Under the pieces are notes generated by a model that made no database searches, was not told the origin of the DNA, and was given only the letters and a program-made list of their open reading frames with translations. 64,000 bases of DNA from NCBI GenBank assembly GCA_014706385.1, contig JACGZH010000008.1, positions 62,001 through 126,000 of the forward strand, given 5' to 3'. Position numbers and translations under genes: made by a program. This document shows, piece after piece, positions 46,966 to 58,986 of this stretch (position 1 is the first letter of the stretch; the number at the start of each line of letters is the position of its first letter). The stretch comes from Phaffia rhodozyma. Lineage: Eukaryota > Basidiomycota > Tremellomycetes > Cystofilobasidiales > Mrakiaceae.

Positions 46966-49900
46966 CTAGTACTTCTCTGCCATTATGTTTGCAATCAAAG
47001 CCGTCCAGCCTGTGAACGGATGACTGAAAGTGTTCAAACAATCACGGAAAACAGACTAATTAGCTAGAGAAAGCGCGGATCGAACGAACAGAGGACGAAA
47101 AATATACCTTCGTGCGCCCTCACCCGTGAGCGAGTTGTACTGCTCCCAAATGTAACCCGTACGTTGGTACTCCTGAATTCCAAAAGTTCAGGGGAGGCAA
47201 ACACTTGGTCAATGGACTGAAAGCTATCAAATATGGAACGGTGATACTTGAATGAAACAAAACGAAGAAAAATGATGAGAAAGCGTACTTTGAAGATGTT
47301 ATCGATCAGGTTCGATCGAAGCTCAGTGTAGATTTTTCTGGCCGTTTCCTGATGAGGACCTGGCTGAGGCATGTATATCTGTTCATGCCCCTCACCCCAA
47401 AAAAGCTCGTAAGTTCTCCTTCAATTTTTCCGATGGAATTACACCGTGATTGAACCTGATCCGTACCTTGTAAAGAGACTGCAACGCCAAGAATTGAAAC
47501 GGCATCCAAACTGGAGATCTCCAATAATCCTCATCGGTTCCAAACAATGGATGGTCTTTGCTCAAACTTCGAATTCCATAAGGAGACCAGAGCTTGGCTG
47601 GATTCCTTAGCAAAGCGAGCACCGGTCCTAGATGAGGCGACGAGGGAGGCAAGAGTCCGAGGAAGAAAGGAAAAAGAGAGACGTAACCCGCGTGACAAAC
47701 GGGAACAGAGTCATCTGTTGAACGAGACAGAATACCAAAGTATGAGTCTAGACTGTTCGGATGAAAGAAGGTATTTATGAGAGATAGGGAATAACAAACC
47801 ATCGTCGTCGACTGTAACGTCGCAGTACATCTGGTCTTCCTCACTCCAGTGCAGAGCTATCGATTTAACGGCACGGCTTGAGCAATACTCAAAAAAAAAA
47901 AACTCGAGAAGCACGATTGAACTCACCGTCCAGGTTGGCCAAGATGTTTTTCTCGTTCCTCGCATACTCCTCTTCGTCGTCTTCCTCGCCCAAGTACCCA
48001 GCAATCTCTTTCATAGTCCTCGCAAAGAACCCCATCCAGCTCATCAAATCCACATGAAGCTCACCTACACTAGGCGGGACCGCTCGTGGATAATCATCCA
48101 ACCCACTTGTCAACACGTGCTTATCCGTGCGACCTCGCCATCGGTATGCCTCCGCTCTCGAAGGGGGCCTTCGACCCCACTCCTTGAGCTGACCTTTTTG
48201 AGTCTGTCGGAACCAAAGGTAATGCCGTCTAAGCGCAGGGTAAACTGAGAGAAGATAAGCCCGGGCTTTCTCTGGGGATTGAAGGTATTTGGAACGAATA
48301 TATGCCAGAGGTAAAGGAGCGGTTGTGTCAAGGCCGAGCTGAGATGAAAGCAGAGCAGACGACTCGGCGGCTTGTAATCGGGAAATGAAAGATGTGAGGG
48401 CCATGGTGAGTGTAGGCGGGTTAGCATATGTTGGGTACTGAACTCTGAACTCGGCAGGGACCTGTTTTATCGTGTGATGTGAGTAGGAAGTTTGCTCAGC
48501 TGAACTATCCTCCTTCATGAGTAGGAATAGAGCGATCAGGTTTTCGGAACACGCACTTTGCTTCGGGCTTCCTCTCCAAGGATCTGCTCTCTACCCACCC
48601 AACCATCCTCATCAATCAAATCCACCCAGCTCTTCAAGATCTCCAAGCTAAGATCCTGATCCCACTCTCCAATCAACGCAAGATGAAACCCTTCGTCCCA
48701 ATAGAAACCTCGAGGGAAGAAGCTTCGACTGGGAGTGGCCGTCAATAGCTCCCTCTCATCTGTTTCTCTCACCCCCTCCTCACCTTCTTCATACTCTGGC
48801 TGTTCATCGTACTCGTGCGCAAACGATCGATCGACCAACGATCGGCCATGGAAGTATCCAACGCCGCCTAGAAGGTTGGAAGTGACCTCTTGAGCGAACG
48901 ATGTATGGGCCGGAGAGTTATAGGGTGAGGAGAGTGGCAGGGTGTTCTCGAAATGCTCATCAAATGCGACTGCCAAGGCGTCCAAAGCATTTGAGATTAC
49001 CTGTCGCTTGCCTTCCTCAACAGGCTGTTCGTCATCCGAGCCGGAAAATGGAGAGAAGTCGCCCTCCTCATAGAGGACATCCCAACCACCCTCTCCTCCC
49101 CAGGTCTTCTGGAAGACGTAAAAGTTGCTACCAAATGGACCTTGGTGCTCGTTAGGAAGATTCATCCCGAACGTGTAGGCTACATCGGGTAAATCAGCCG
49201 CGTTAGGCGGAGTACTTTTTCCGTATTTCTGAACGATCTTCTGAGCGGATGCGTGTAATAGGGACTGGACGATTTCTGTTTGTATCAGAATGTTGTTGGT
49301 CGGTCAGCAGGGCACACCTAAGCTTATGTACGATTGACTTGCACTGACCTTTAGCTTTCCATAGCTCATCCGCAGGTGCTCTCAATCCGGCCCAGCTAGT
49401 CTTTCCAATCTTTTCAGCAAAGTCGGCGGCCTTGGCGCCCTCACTGATGTGCTCATTGCTTTCATCTGGGAAAGATGGTGCATAAGAAAAGCGGACGGTT
49501 CAGTGCCGGATGATAGATTAGAGATGAATAGATCAAATTAAGACTTACGATCAGTCAACGTAATTTTGAAGGGTCCAAGCTCAGGCGTTTGACCAAGAAG
49601 CACGATAGGAGATCCCAAACCCTACGATTGAAAGTGAATTAGAGCCAGAACCAGGCGCAAGGCACATCTACTTTGTTGAGGGTTGAAGCTCATGAATGCT
49701 CACATGTTCGCTATTATCTTGCTCCACAAGTCTCAAGCTTCCTTCGCCCTCCAGGGCGATGTACCAGAGCCCACTGATCCTCTCATCTCCATGCTCCTCG
49801 ATAACCTGGACTCTCGCACCCCATCCTTGGCCAAGCTTAGCACCTGCTTTGCCCGAAGTTGGTAAATTGACAAATCCGGTTTGAATATTGAGTCCGTTTC

Positions 49901-50438
49901 GGGAATCGATGAGTTTTTGGGTAGATCCAACTCGAGGGATATGTGAAGTGTATGTATATGATTGTAATCCGTCGGCCGAAGGAGAAGCAGATGAAGATGT
50001 ATGGTGGATCCCTAAAAAGATCATTCTTCGATTTGTTAGGCGGCATTGTCGTGAAGAAACCGAACGACGAGGTGATTCTAATCAAGAGGTTCAGGAGTGA
50101 AAGGACAACTCACGTCTTATGCCTTCCCAGTCGTTGAGGCCGAACCACATCAAGCCTGCGCTCAGACTTTTCGGCAGTCTTGGTTTGATACCAAAGTAGA
50201 GCTGAGGAGAATATGTTGACCAAAGCAAGCCCGGGTCTTGCTCCTGAGAGTTTGAAAGTCACGTTGCGACGAAGAAAGAATACCAATCAATATCCAGAGG
50301 CTAGGTGAATGTAATATGAACAGAGAGCTGCTGAAGACGTAGACGAACAAAGGAAGGGGCCGATCCGTTAGAAGATTGTGCGGAGACCAGAAGAGCTGGG
50401 ACAAACCACAGTAATACGGCCCGTAGCGAGAGTACCAT
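46966..50438 (-). CDS. Mannosyl-oligosaccharide glucosidase (glucosidase I, GH63)
   Basis: ER enzyme that removes the outermost glucose from N-glycan precursors. The start at 50438 (MVLSLRAVLLW) is a signal-anchor-like N-terminus. Exons give LLWSTYSPQLYFGIKPRLPK and SLSAGLMWFGLNDWEGIR (about 50210-50110), the beta-sandwich part LQSYTYTSHIPRVGSTQKL (about 49960), GLGSPIVLLGQTPELGPFK, KIGKTSWAGLRAPADELWKA, FGMNLPNEHQGPFGSNFYVF (about 49170-49110), and in the (alpha/alpha)6 domain FFPRGFYWDEGFHLALIGEW (about 48720-48660), which carries a catalytic acidic site. Then come DDYPRAVPPSVGELHVDLMS (about 48080), LFGTDEDYWRSPVWMPFQFL (about 47545-47480) and finally YQRTGYIWEQYNSLTGEGAR and HPFTGWTALIANIMAEKY-stop. 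About ten exons. The order and the C-terminal HPFTGWT motif are diagnostic. Confidence 0.93.
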
Positions 50439-51221
50439 GTTGTTCTATTCTATCCTCTTGCTGATAGTATGGATGTTGAAGAGAAAGAGGCAACAGAGAT
50501 GATTAAATGAAACAGCGTAAAGAGATGCCTCGTCAGAGTAACTAGCTGGTTACAGCATGCACCGCATTTTGGGTCAGAATTGAACCACGTGTTTGCTAAG
50601 ATTGCTGGATGTCACGGATGTGACTTGAGTGTAACCCACGGACTGCAGATCTATTGCCCCAGCTACTCCTCATACAATTCATGAATTCCAAGTATGCAGT
50701 CGTATAGTGGATGTGCTCCTGGTATATCCTATGATCCTTTCTTGCGCGCAATCATGATAGATATTAATTCAGCGCATGTATTCCTAGCACACTCCATGAG
50801 ACATGATTTCATGTAGTGCTCTTGTAGTGCTCTTGTAGTGCTCCTGTAGTCTGAGGAGCACACACAAGGCAGGCCTTCTTTGCCGCCCATAGCATGGCCT
50901 CTCCGGTCGAGATCCTCTGTTGATCCCTTGCTTTGTTACTCCTCGCTTGTTTCAGGCTTCTCTTCTCTTCCATCTAATCTGGTCCAAGAATCAGAGGTCT
51001 ACACCACGAATCCTCATGATCATTGCGAGTTGCACAGATCGTAGCCTGCTCTGTGATTTAGCCGCTGACTAGAACTGCTTATGCGCCCAACATCATCTGT
51101 TGATCGACGAGCTGTTTCGTTCTGTTCCAATTATCTTGCATTGCACTGAATAAGTACTTACGACCACCTGGGTGAAGTCCCAAGATTGACCGATGAAGAC
51201 TGAGACAAATATCGACAGAAC
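50439..51221. other. Intergenic region with decayed dispersed repeat
   Basis: No gene. At 50690-50755 a stretch (GTGCTCCTGGTATATCCTAT, then TTCTTGCG) is similar to 28485-28530 and weakly to 8195-8240. A threefold short repeat (TAGTGCTCTTG) is at 50815-50845. Confidence 0.6.
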
Positions 51222-51593
51222 ATGTTGATCTGCTGAAGCAACCGAGCGTGCTACACACCATCGACAACACCGCATCCTGGTCTGTCGTCCTGGATGATGC
51301 TGCCAACATCCATCCCCCTCGGGCGGACCCGTCTCGGCCGGGTCGTGTGCTGATCCCGGGCTCTTGTCAGTTGATCTGTAAGCAATGCCCGGACGTCGTT
51401 CCATCCAGACGGTATCGCCATCGCGTTCGATGACCAATCTCTCGCCAAACCAACACTGCATGCGCGACGTCGAGTCCAGACGACAGCTGATGAATCAGCT
51501 ACCAGGTCTGGCCGTCGTTCGAACATGCTCAGCCATATATAACAAGACCATAGATCTGGCCGCCATGCATCACTCTGCTCGTCTTGTCTTCCA
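51222..51593 (+). repeat. Duplicated promoter block, copy B (upstream of the MFS transporter)
   Basis: Matches copy A (8596-8967) base for base over 372 bp by eye, including the TATA-like ATATATAA at 51535-51542. After 51593 the match becomes patchy for about 25 bp and then stops. The flanks differ, so it was copied as a unit. Confidence 0.85.
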
Positions 51594-51961
51594 CCACTCA
51601 TTCTGTTCCACCAGTCATTGGTTACGAACATGTAAACCCCAGCTCACATCCCTGGCACTGATCGACTGTGCCAAGTATCTGAACTTGCACCGCCTTGTAA
51701 CCCGCAGAACAATGCGGACGTGTCTGTCTTGCTTCCGCCCGGCCTCGGCTCGGAGCTCAACAATCTTCCCGGCGGCTATGTTTGATATACCAGACCCCAA
51801 CGAATTTCGACTGGAGACTCGTTTGATCGTCTGTTTGTCGTACGATTGTATTCGACATCAATCAAGTCCAACGAGTCCCTAAATCTATATAACTTGCTCA
51901 TTGGCTTGACCTCTTGGTTTCTGTTGATCCTCCGTCAAGACCCTGCACATATACATTTGCC

Positions 51962-54501
51962 ATGGCCTGGTCGTCGCTTCGGAACATCATATGGGGAGAA
52001 CTCCCGTCAAATAAGGTCGAACGAAGTTTGCTCTTCAAAATCGACTGGTTTATCCTTTCGTTTATTTGTTTGATGTTGGTTTTGTTTCAAGTCTTTTTGG
52101 TGTTGTTTTTGTATGTTGGGGCAGAGCCCGGGGAACATGGGTAGAAATCTCATTCATACTAGCTTGAACTTTTTTTGGGTCTAAATAGGTTCTTTTCGAA
52201 CTGTCAGCTCTACATTGTTTTTCTCGCCTTGTAGCTCGAATGACGAGACTCACCTTTTCTGTGCTTAATTATGATCCCGGATAGACCTTGACAGAGCCAA
52301 TCTAGCGAATGCATATGTATCAGGACTCAAGGAGGCTCTCAATATGAAAGGCCACGACCTTAACAACGTCAACAGGTTTGTCTCATGTCTTCCTTTCTTC
52401 TCTCGTGTCGTTTTATCTGTTCCTGGACAAGCCTATTTGATATTGATATTTACTGTGTGGCCCACAGTTTCTTTACCGCAGGATACACGATAGGAATGAT
52501 TCCTCAAAATCTTCTTCTACATGTCATATCTCCAAGGATCTTGTTTCCTATAAAGTAAGGATTGTGAGGTTTATATTTCAATAGAGAAAGAGGAGGCTTC
52601 GTGCGCGTGCGCGCTATACTGAATATCAGTCGTGATGATTCATCGCATTTGTCTTCAATATTTAGCACCCGTGAGCCTTCATCTGCCCCTGTAGTTTCTT
52701 CTTTATCCTCTTCTTGTACTGACTTGTTCTTTTTTGTTTGTCATATACTTTTTCCAGTCATTTGGGGCACACTCACTATGTGCACGGCTGCTGCTAAAAC
52801 AGTTCCCCACTTATACGCCATCCGATTTCTCCAAGGGATTGCTGAGTCATCGACATTCGTCGGTGCGCATTATATCATGGGATCTTGGTATAAAGAAACC
52901 GAATTAGGAAAGAGAGGGGCCATCTTTAGTAGTGCGGCTCAGGTGGCTACCATCTTTTCCGGTGTCTTGGTAGGTCCAAAGTGTTCTATCGTTTAGTGAA
53001 CAATGTCGTCGGACTCATCTTTAAAATTTACAATTTATTCTATCAAATTGGATATTCAGCAAGCGTCGATCTATAAGAACATGAACGGTCACCTCGGCTT
53101 GGCTGGGTTTCAATGGCTGTTTATCATCTGTGAGTTTACTTCACGTGTCCATGTCAGCTTGTCAAAAGAGAGAGGGAAAATACTCATTAGAACAATTTTC
53201 TCGCGGGCACGAACAATTTGAACAGGTGGTGTAATCACTCTTCCGATAGCAATCTATGGCTATGTACGTCTCCAATTTGAGAATGCTCTCTCTTCGCGTA
53301 TGTGCTTGTGCAGCTGTTGATTGAAACTTTATGCCACAAACTACCAGTTCCTGTTTCCGGATACACCGGAGAAGACATCGGCCGGATATCTGACAGCGGA
53401 AGAACGGCTGGTTGCAATCTCCAGATTACCTGTCAAGAAGAAGACGACGCTTGATCGATCAGTCTTCCGTCGGGTTCTCCTCCGATGGAGATGGTGGGGG
53501 ATGAGTTTGATCTGGATCGTCGGAGGCGAGTTGATCTCGATAGGAAGTAATTCGCTGATGGCGCTTTGGTTAAAGTCGGAAGCGGCTGCTCGAAGGAACT
53601 CGTACGGTGTGACGGAATTCAATTATTACCCTTCCGGTGGGACGGCGGTGGCCGTTATGAGTCTGCTGGGAACGGCGATCTGGACGGACTACACTGGAAA
53701 ACGTTACCAGGTCAACTTCCTAATCGCCGGCTGCGTGCTGGTATCTTCGGTGATCCTGCTTGTCTACAACGTTCCGACGCCTCTCAAGTTCTTCGCCTTC
53801 TATCTCTCTGCGGTATCTTACTCTGGTCAAGCGAGTAACTTTGCTTGGGCGAACGATTTAACGAGAGGAGACGATCAGGAGCGATCTGTCATCCTGTAGG
53901 TCTTGTTTCTCTCTCTCTCTCTTGATACCGTTTCTGTTGGTTCTAAAGAGATATGGTCTGATGTACTGGTCCCTCTCAATACCTGTTCTCTTGTTCGTTG
54001 GCATATTGAAAGTGGAAGCATGAACATGTTTTCCAACGCATTCAATGCCTGGTGGTCTATCGTGTTTTGTAAGTATTTCTGTGTTACAATTGTCTACTCC
54101 GAAAAGCTACGTGTTCAATCGGACCCTTGGATCTTGCTCATTTATCTGCCTTGATTTGTTGATGATCAGTCCCCGCGAACGAGGCTCCTCGTTGGAGAAG
54201 AGGAATGATCAGTCTCGTTGTCCTTTGCCCTATATTCGTTCGTTCTCCGTTTATGTCTTCTTGAAAAGAATTCAAGTTGTATTAGGCTTTCTTATCATTC
54301 TCTTCTGCTTCTTTACATCAGGTGTTGTTGACTGTTGGAGTGCGGATGATGGAAGCCCGGGACGAGCGCAGTCGGTTGGAATCATGTTCTCGGTTAGAAA
54401 GTGATGCCCAAATCGACGCCTCAGACGAAGGTCAAAGCAAGGAGAAGGAGGGATCAGTCGATCTGGGAGAAGAAGAGAGTAGAATAACATCTACTCTTTA
54501 G
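51962..54501 (+). CDS. MFS anion:cation symporter (Dal5/Fen2/Tna1-like vitamin or organic-anion transporter)
   Basis: Plasma-membrane importer family for compounds such as allantoate, pantothenate or nicotinate. Exon 1 (from 51962) has LPSNKVERSLLFKIDWFILS; the next clear exon (about 52288) LDRANLANAYVSGLKEALNM, GHDLNNVN; then FTAGYTIGMIPQNLLLHVIS, IWGTLTMCTAAAKTVPHLYA, IRFLQGIAESSTFVGAHYIM, a loop LFPDTPEKTSAGYLTAEERL, and later helices including GGELISIGSNSLMALWLK, YPSGGTAVAVMSLLGTAIW, KFFAFYLSAVSYSGQASNF and SNAFNAWWSIVF. A hydrophilic tail (ESDAQIDASDEGQSKEKE) ends at 54499-54501. The joint from ICLM to LDRAN is unsolved; a very small exon may lie between 52080 and 52285. The substrate cannot be read. 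Confidence 0.82.
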
Positions 54502-55353
54502 AGCGATCGATCGACGTGAGCGCAAATAATGAAACGACTCGATAGATGGGAATCGAATAAAATATTCTGTAAAATCAAAAGGCAATCACATTAATATTAT
54601 CATAACATGGGTCGCGTTCAATCTTTGTTTTATTTTATTCAATTTTATTTTGAAATCAGAGCGATGGTGTTCGCGTTCCAACCGACCAGCCAGGAGCCAA
54701 GAGTCGATTGCTTCCTTTCGATGTGATCGAGAAAACGTGATCGACCTTTTGGAGCTTAAGGCATTTCCTTCTTCGTCCTTCTATTCTTTTTTTCTTTCTT
54801 TCATCTTGGCTATTATTATCATATTCCCCTCGATCTTACCTCGAGTCATCATCTAGGGCAAAAAAAAAAGTGAGATGATATCGTCCAGAAAGAGAATAAC
54901 TCAACAGAACATGTTAGATATCATATACTCGTCTGTTGCTCTTGATCGCGCTCGTCGTCTTGGCCAGAGGTAGATGTGCGCGGTAATGAAAGCCATTCGA
55001 CGACACAACCGTCTCCCGCTCTGCTTGTCGTTTCTCTCTGAAAGAAACTATATATATACACACGAAGAAAAAAGTATCTGGGATAGAACAAACGAAGGAG
55101 AACTAAGAGCATAAAATAGCAATGCAGAGTGAAACGGAACGGAGCGGATCGAAGGGAAAAGGCAATTAAAAGATTGGTGGGGTTTATCAGGTTCGAGCCC
55201 AAGAAAGACTCTGATTCTTCAATTTATTGGCAATCCCCGTTTGAGAAACAGATGAGTCGTCCTTTAAGAATCCCCTCATCTCCTTTTTTTTTCTTCTTCT
55301 CCTCCTTTCTTCTCTTTGTCTAACATACACTCACACACTCATACACTTGCAAA
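54502..55353. other. Intergenic region upstream of SNZ/PDX1
   Basis: No supported gene; short frames only (54650-54856, 54921-55202). The last 100 bp before 55354 are CT-rich (TTTTTTTTCTTCTTCTCCTC), typical of promoters in this genome. Confidence 0.6.
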
Positions 55354-57304
55354 ATGTCGTCCGAGAACCCCATCATCCAACAATCTACCACCTCGGGAGC
55401 CGTCACTCCTTCTACCTCTGCCCTCCCCAAGACCGGCTCGTCTGGTGCGGGCTCGTCCGTCGGTACCTTTGGTGTCAAGACCGGACTTGCTCAGGTAAGA
55501 TTTCTCTCATTCTTTTCTTGGTTTCCTCTCTTCCGGGGGGATAGGTGTGTCCGATCGAATAGGTAGAACCTTTAGTTGCATGGACGTACTCTTGGATGAT
55601 GAAAATGCAGAGTGGCCCCTTTATCTTCCTCCTCTTTCCCAGCTCCCAACTTGCTCAGTGGTAGAATACTTCTCAGCCAGAGCGCTTTCCATAAAGCCTT
55701 GGCAGACATTCTCTCATTCTTCTCCTTCTCACCTTATCTTCAGCGACTTTGCACACATGACTCCCCTCTAATGCCTGTACCTTCTCTCTTCTCACTTTGA
55801 TTGATCTGCGATTCTCTCTTTGGCCCGATCGTCCTCGATCACAGATGGTATGTATCTCAACTTGCTCAGTTTCTTGATTTGTACAGTGTTCGAGAACTTG
55901 ATCATGGTGCCTTTCTGCTTCTTGAATTTCCGATCGTCAATAGCTCAAGGGAGGAGTAATCATCGATGTTGTCAAGTAGGTTGCCTTCCTTACGATCGGC
56001 AGATTGCCGATGTCGCGATGGTCCTTGCGTGCCAAAATCTTTATTCCTTACCGAATCTTCATTATCTCTACGTAGTGTCGAGCAGGCTCGAATCGCCGAA
56101 GAGGCTGGAGCGTGCGCCGTCATGGCTCTTGAGCGAGTACCGGCTGACATCCGAGCCGAGGGTGGAGTTGCCCGAATGGTTTGTCCAGCTTACCGATCGA
56201 GTCATCGATCATCCACTCAAACTGAACCTCCCTCTCCTCTGAACCTCCGATGTGATAGTCTGATCCTAAGATGATCAAGGAGATCATCAAGTGAGCCTTC
56301 TTTTTTCCATTGGAGTTGAGTCTCCATACTTTCATGATGGTCTGACTGTCTTCGTTCTTTAGCGCTGTCTCCATCCCGGTCATGGCAAAGTGCCGAATCG
56401 GTCACATCGCTGAGGCCCAGGTCAGTTGAGGATGCTTGCGCAAACTGAGTCAACATGACTCCTCTGATCAGGTTTATATCATTCTTACGTAATTTGTGTT
56501 CGCTGTCCCAACAGATCCTCCAAGCTATCGGAGTCGATTACATTGACGAATCTGAAGTTCTTACTCCTGCTGATGACCAGGTATGTCTGTTGTTCTTTTG
56601 AATGTAGGCTTTCAATCATAAATCTTGCTGAACACACCGCCGCCGCCATCTGCTATTTTGTCTTCTGTGTCTTGATCTTATCAGCACCACCTAGGCAAGC
56701 ACGTTTACAAGGTTTGTCTTGTTGTAAACACTTACTGAGAGCGCTTTTAACTCTTAACTAATCTTGCACATCTTCCTTCACCTAGGTTCCCTTTGTTTGT
56801 GGATGCCGAAACTTGGGAGAGGCGCTTCGACGAATCTCTGAGGGAGCTGCCATGATTCGAACGAAGGGAGAGGCTGGAACCGGAAACGTTGTTGAGGCCG
56901 TCCGACACTCTCGAGCCGTCCAGGCCGAGATCCGACGAGCTTCATCGATGACTGATGAAGAGCTTTACTCTTTCGCCAAGGAGCTTCAGGCTCCGTACCA
57001 CTTGCTCAAGGAGACCGCCCGACTCAAGCGATTGCCAGTCGTCAACTTTGCCGCCGGTGGAGTCGCCACTCCTGCCGATGCCGCTTTGATGATGCAGCTC
57101 GGTTGCGACGGTGTCTTTGTTGGTTCCGGTATCTTCCACTCTGGAGATCCCGTCAAGCGAGCAAAGGCCATCGTTCAGGCCGTCACCCACTTCAACAACC
57201 CCAAAATTCTCGCAGAGATCTCGGAGGACATTGGAGAGGCCATGGTTGGGTTGAATGTCGACAAGAACCTGCTCGGTGGTCGATATGCCGCTCGAGGAAT
57301 TTAA
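55354..57304 (+). CDS. SNZ1: Pyridoxal 5'-phosphate synthase, synthase subunit (SNZ/PDX1)
   Basis: Makes vitamin B6 cofactor from pentose phosphate, triose phosphate and ammonia (with a glutaminase partner, SNO/PDX2, not in this window). Nine exons (55354-55494, 55845-55847, 55944-55975, 56076-56178, 56259-56290, 56363-56420, 56515-56580, 56685-56711, 56786-57304) give 326 aa. Motifs are [68 protein letters not shown] with the active-site Lys, [30 protein letters not shown] and [20 protein letters not shown], then [12 protein letters not shown]. The second exon is only ATG (55845-55847) and supplies the invariant Met in AQMLKGG. Exon 1 adds a Ser/Thr-rich N-terminal extension. Confidence 0.95.
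55845..55847 (+). other. 3-nt micro-exon (ATG) of SNZ/PDX1
   Basis: Flanked by ...CGATCACAG and GTATGTATCT, both good splice sites. Exon 1 ends ...CTT-GCT-CAG and exon 3 begins CTC-AAG-GGA. The family reads Ala-Gln-Met-Leu-Lys-Gly-Gly at this place, so the Met must come from between them. Frame is kept with or without it, so the support is conservation plus splice sites, not phase. Confidence 0.75.
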
Positions 57305-57529
57305 ACCGAAAGGAATATATAACCAAACAAGAAAGAAAAACTGGATATGTAATTTTTCCCGCTCTATCGATGCTCAACTCTATCGAAAATTTCAAAAAGA
57401 GGTTTTGCGGATGTACACGGTGTTTCTTTGTCGACTTTACTCTATCTCGGTTGTAACATACCAAGCGGAACAATGTGGTCTTATTTGAGATGATTCGTCA
57501 ACGTTTGCATTTCATCCAGATCCCAATTT

Positions 57530-58414
57530 CTACAGTTCCTCACTCCAGGCATCATCGTCAGAGCCAGTCGATGAAACAGAGGAGGACAGTGTTGCAAGAG
57601 GGTTATCGGTACTAAGATCCGAGGCAAGAAGCGCGTACAATTCCTCTACAGTTCATTCCGTTACAGTCGGTGGGGATTGAAAGGCGGATGAAATTAAGTT
57701 CAGTTTAAACCAAAGATCATGTTTGCATTAAAAATAGGGAACAGAGACATACCTTCGACGAGGTGCCGGAAAACGTTTACCGTGTGATCGACTGAATCCC
57801 TTCCTATCCCATATTCCTCAAACACCTCTTTCGTCTTAGCTATGCATTCCTCATTCTTTTCCTTCTTGAAATGATTTCTTGTGTTCGTCTTCTTTTTCAA
57901 AATGGCTTTTAGCGGAACTGACGGTTCAGGATCAAGAGATTCCATGCTCATCAGAGCAACCTTGATGTCTCTTCCTGCTGGAGAAACACCTTCTGCTTCC
58001 TCGTTTTGCTCGTTTACGCGAGGCAAAAACTGTTGGGTGTACGATAGTCTCCCGTCGGTTGAGTCGAACCGGATAACGCATCCTGTGTTCTTCTTGCTCA
58101 GCGCATACACGAATTGTGGAGAGAGGAGAGAGAGAGAGGAAGAGGAAAGAAGACAACATAAGTCAGACTGAACGGGACGAACCGGGATAAACGAGTCTTT
58201 CCAGTCTATCAATCTCATCTTTCTCTTTCACAAGATTGACGACCAGTGTTTGTTGTTCTTCAAGAGAGTATAACGAGAGATGTCTGAGTGAAATGATCGG
58301 AATGGTGGAATGCCGAAAGTGAGGAGGGAGAGAAGGTGTCAGGGGAACCTGGTCGTTTGTTTTCCAAAAGAGCGGTGGAAGAAGAGGACTGCATGTCTCG
58401 TAGATCAAGCACAA
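57530..58414 (-). CDS. Unknown protein, possibly a small nuclear or complex subunit
   Basis: I do not recognise it. Three coding parts: about 58414-58180 (LPPHFRHSTIPIISLRHLSL, then EEQQTLVVNLVKEKDEIDRL), about 58110-57755 (VYALSKKNTGCVIRFDSTDG, VPLKAILKKKTNTRNHFKKE, VFEEYGIGRDSVDHTVNVFR) and about 57635-57530, where G+AG joins to EEELYALLASDLSTDNPLAT and ends DDDAWSEEL with TAG at 57530-57532. The first part could be a coiled coil and the end is acidic. The start at 58414 (MCLIYETCSP) is uncertain; an upstream exon is possible between 58420 and 58700. The protein-like composition and in-phase last joint make a real gene likely. Confidence 0.55.
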
Positions 58415-58986
58415 GACACAAAGTAGTAAGTTAGCCTATTGTTCCTTCTCTGGGTACAGAGGTTCCAACCAAAGTCGAATAAGCTGACTCCCTGGATGAA
58501 CCGGCAAAATAGAACAAATCTTTGAAAGGCTCCGCGCTTGAGTAGGTCATTTTATGTTCTCTGCGTCTGCACCAACAAAATCAGGTGAAGGACGCTCAAG
58601 ATGTAAGATCAACGATGAAACAAGATGAGAGAGTGAAGTGACCGGAATGGGAAGAGGGAAGATAGAAAAGCATGTCAGTAGACGTGATGGGTTTTGAATC
58701 GTATGTCAATTCCTGTCAGTCAGGATCAGCACAAAACGCATATAGTCATTCTTTAGCTTGGACATGCATGCAGTAACAACTGATGGTCGCTTTCGCTGCT
58801 TGTTTATTTAAACCTGTATATGATAGATAAAGACAGTCGATTTCGTATAAGATTTGAAAAGACAAGAGCTGTTGGGCATCGAGGAAGAAGAGAAAGGAGG
58901 CTAGAGATATGATCTTGATGCGGAGATGACTGGAGAAAAAAAAGACAAGGCAGATATCGAGGAAACGAGCGACAAAAACTACTAGT
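58415..58986. other. Intergenic region
   Basis: Nothing recognisable. It contains the 5' side of the unknown gene at 57530-58414 and the 3' UTR of TMA16; a minus-strand frame at 58746-59072 overlaps the TMA16 end and is a shadow. Confidence 0.5.

Noticed and set aside
51222..51593. Reading the promoter block as a coding gene (identical 61-codon frames in both copies)
   Set aside because: Frames are short and overlap on both strands, and they are identical only because the DNA is identical; the diverged copy C does not keep them.
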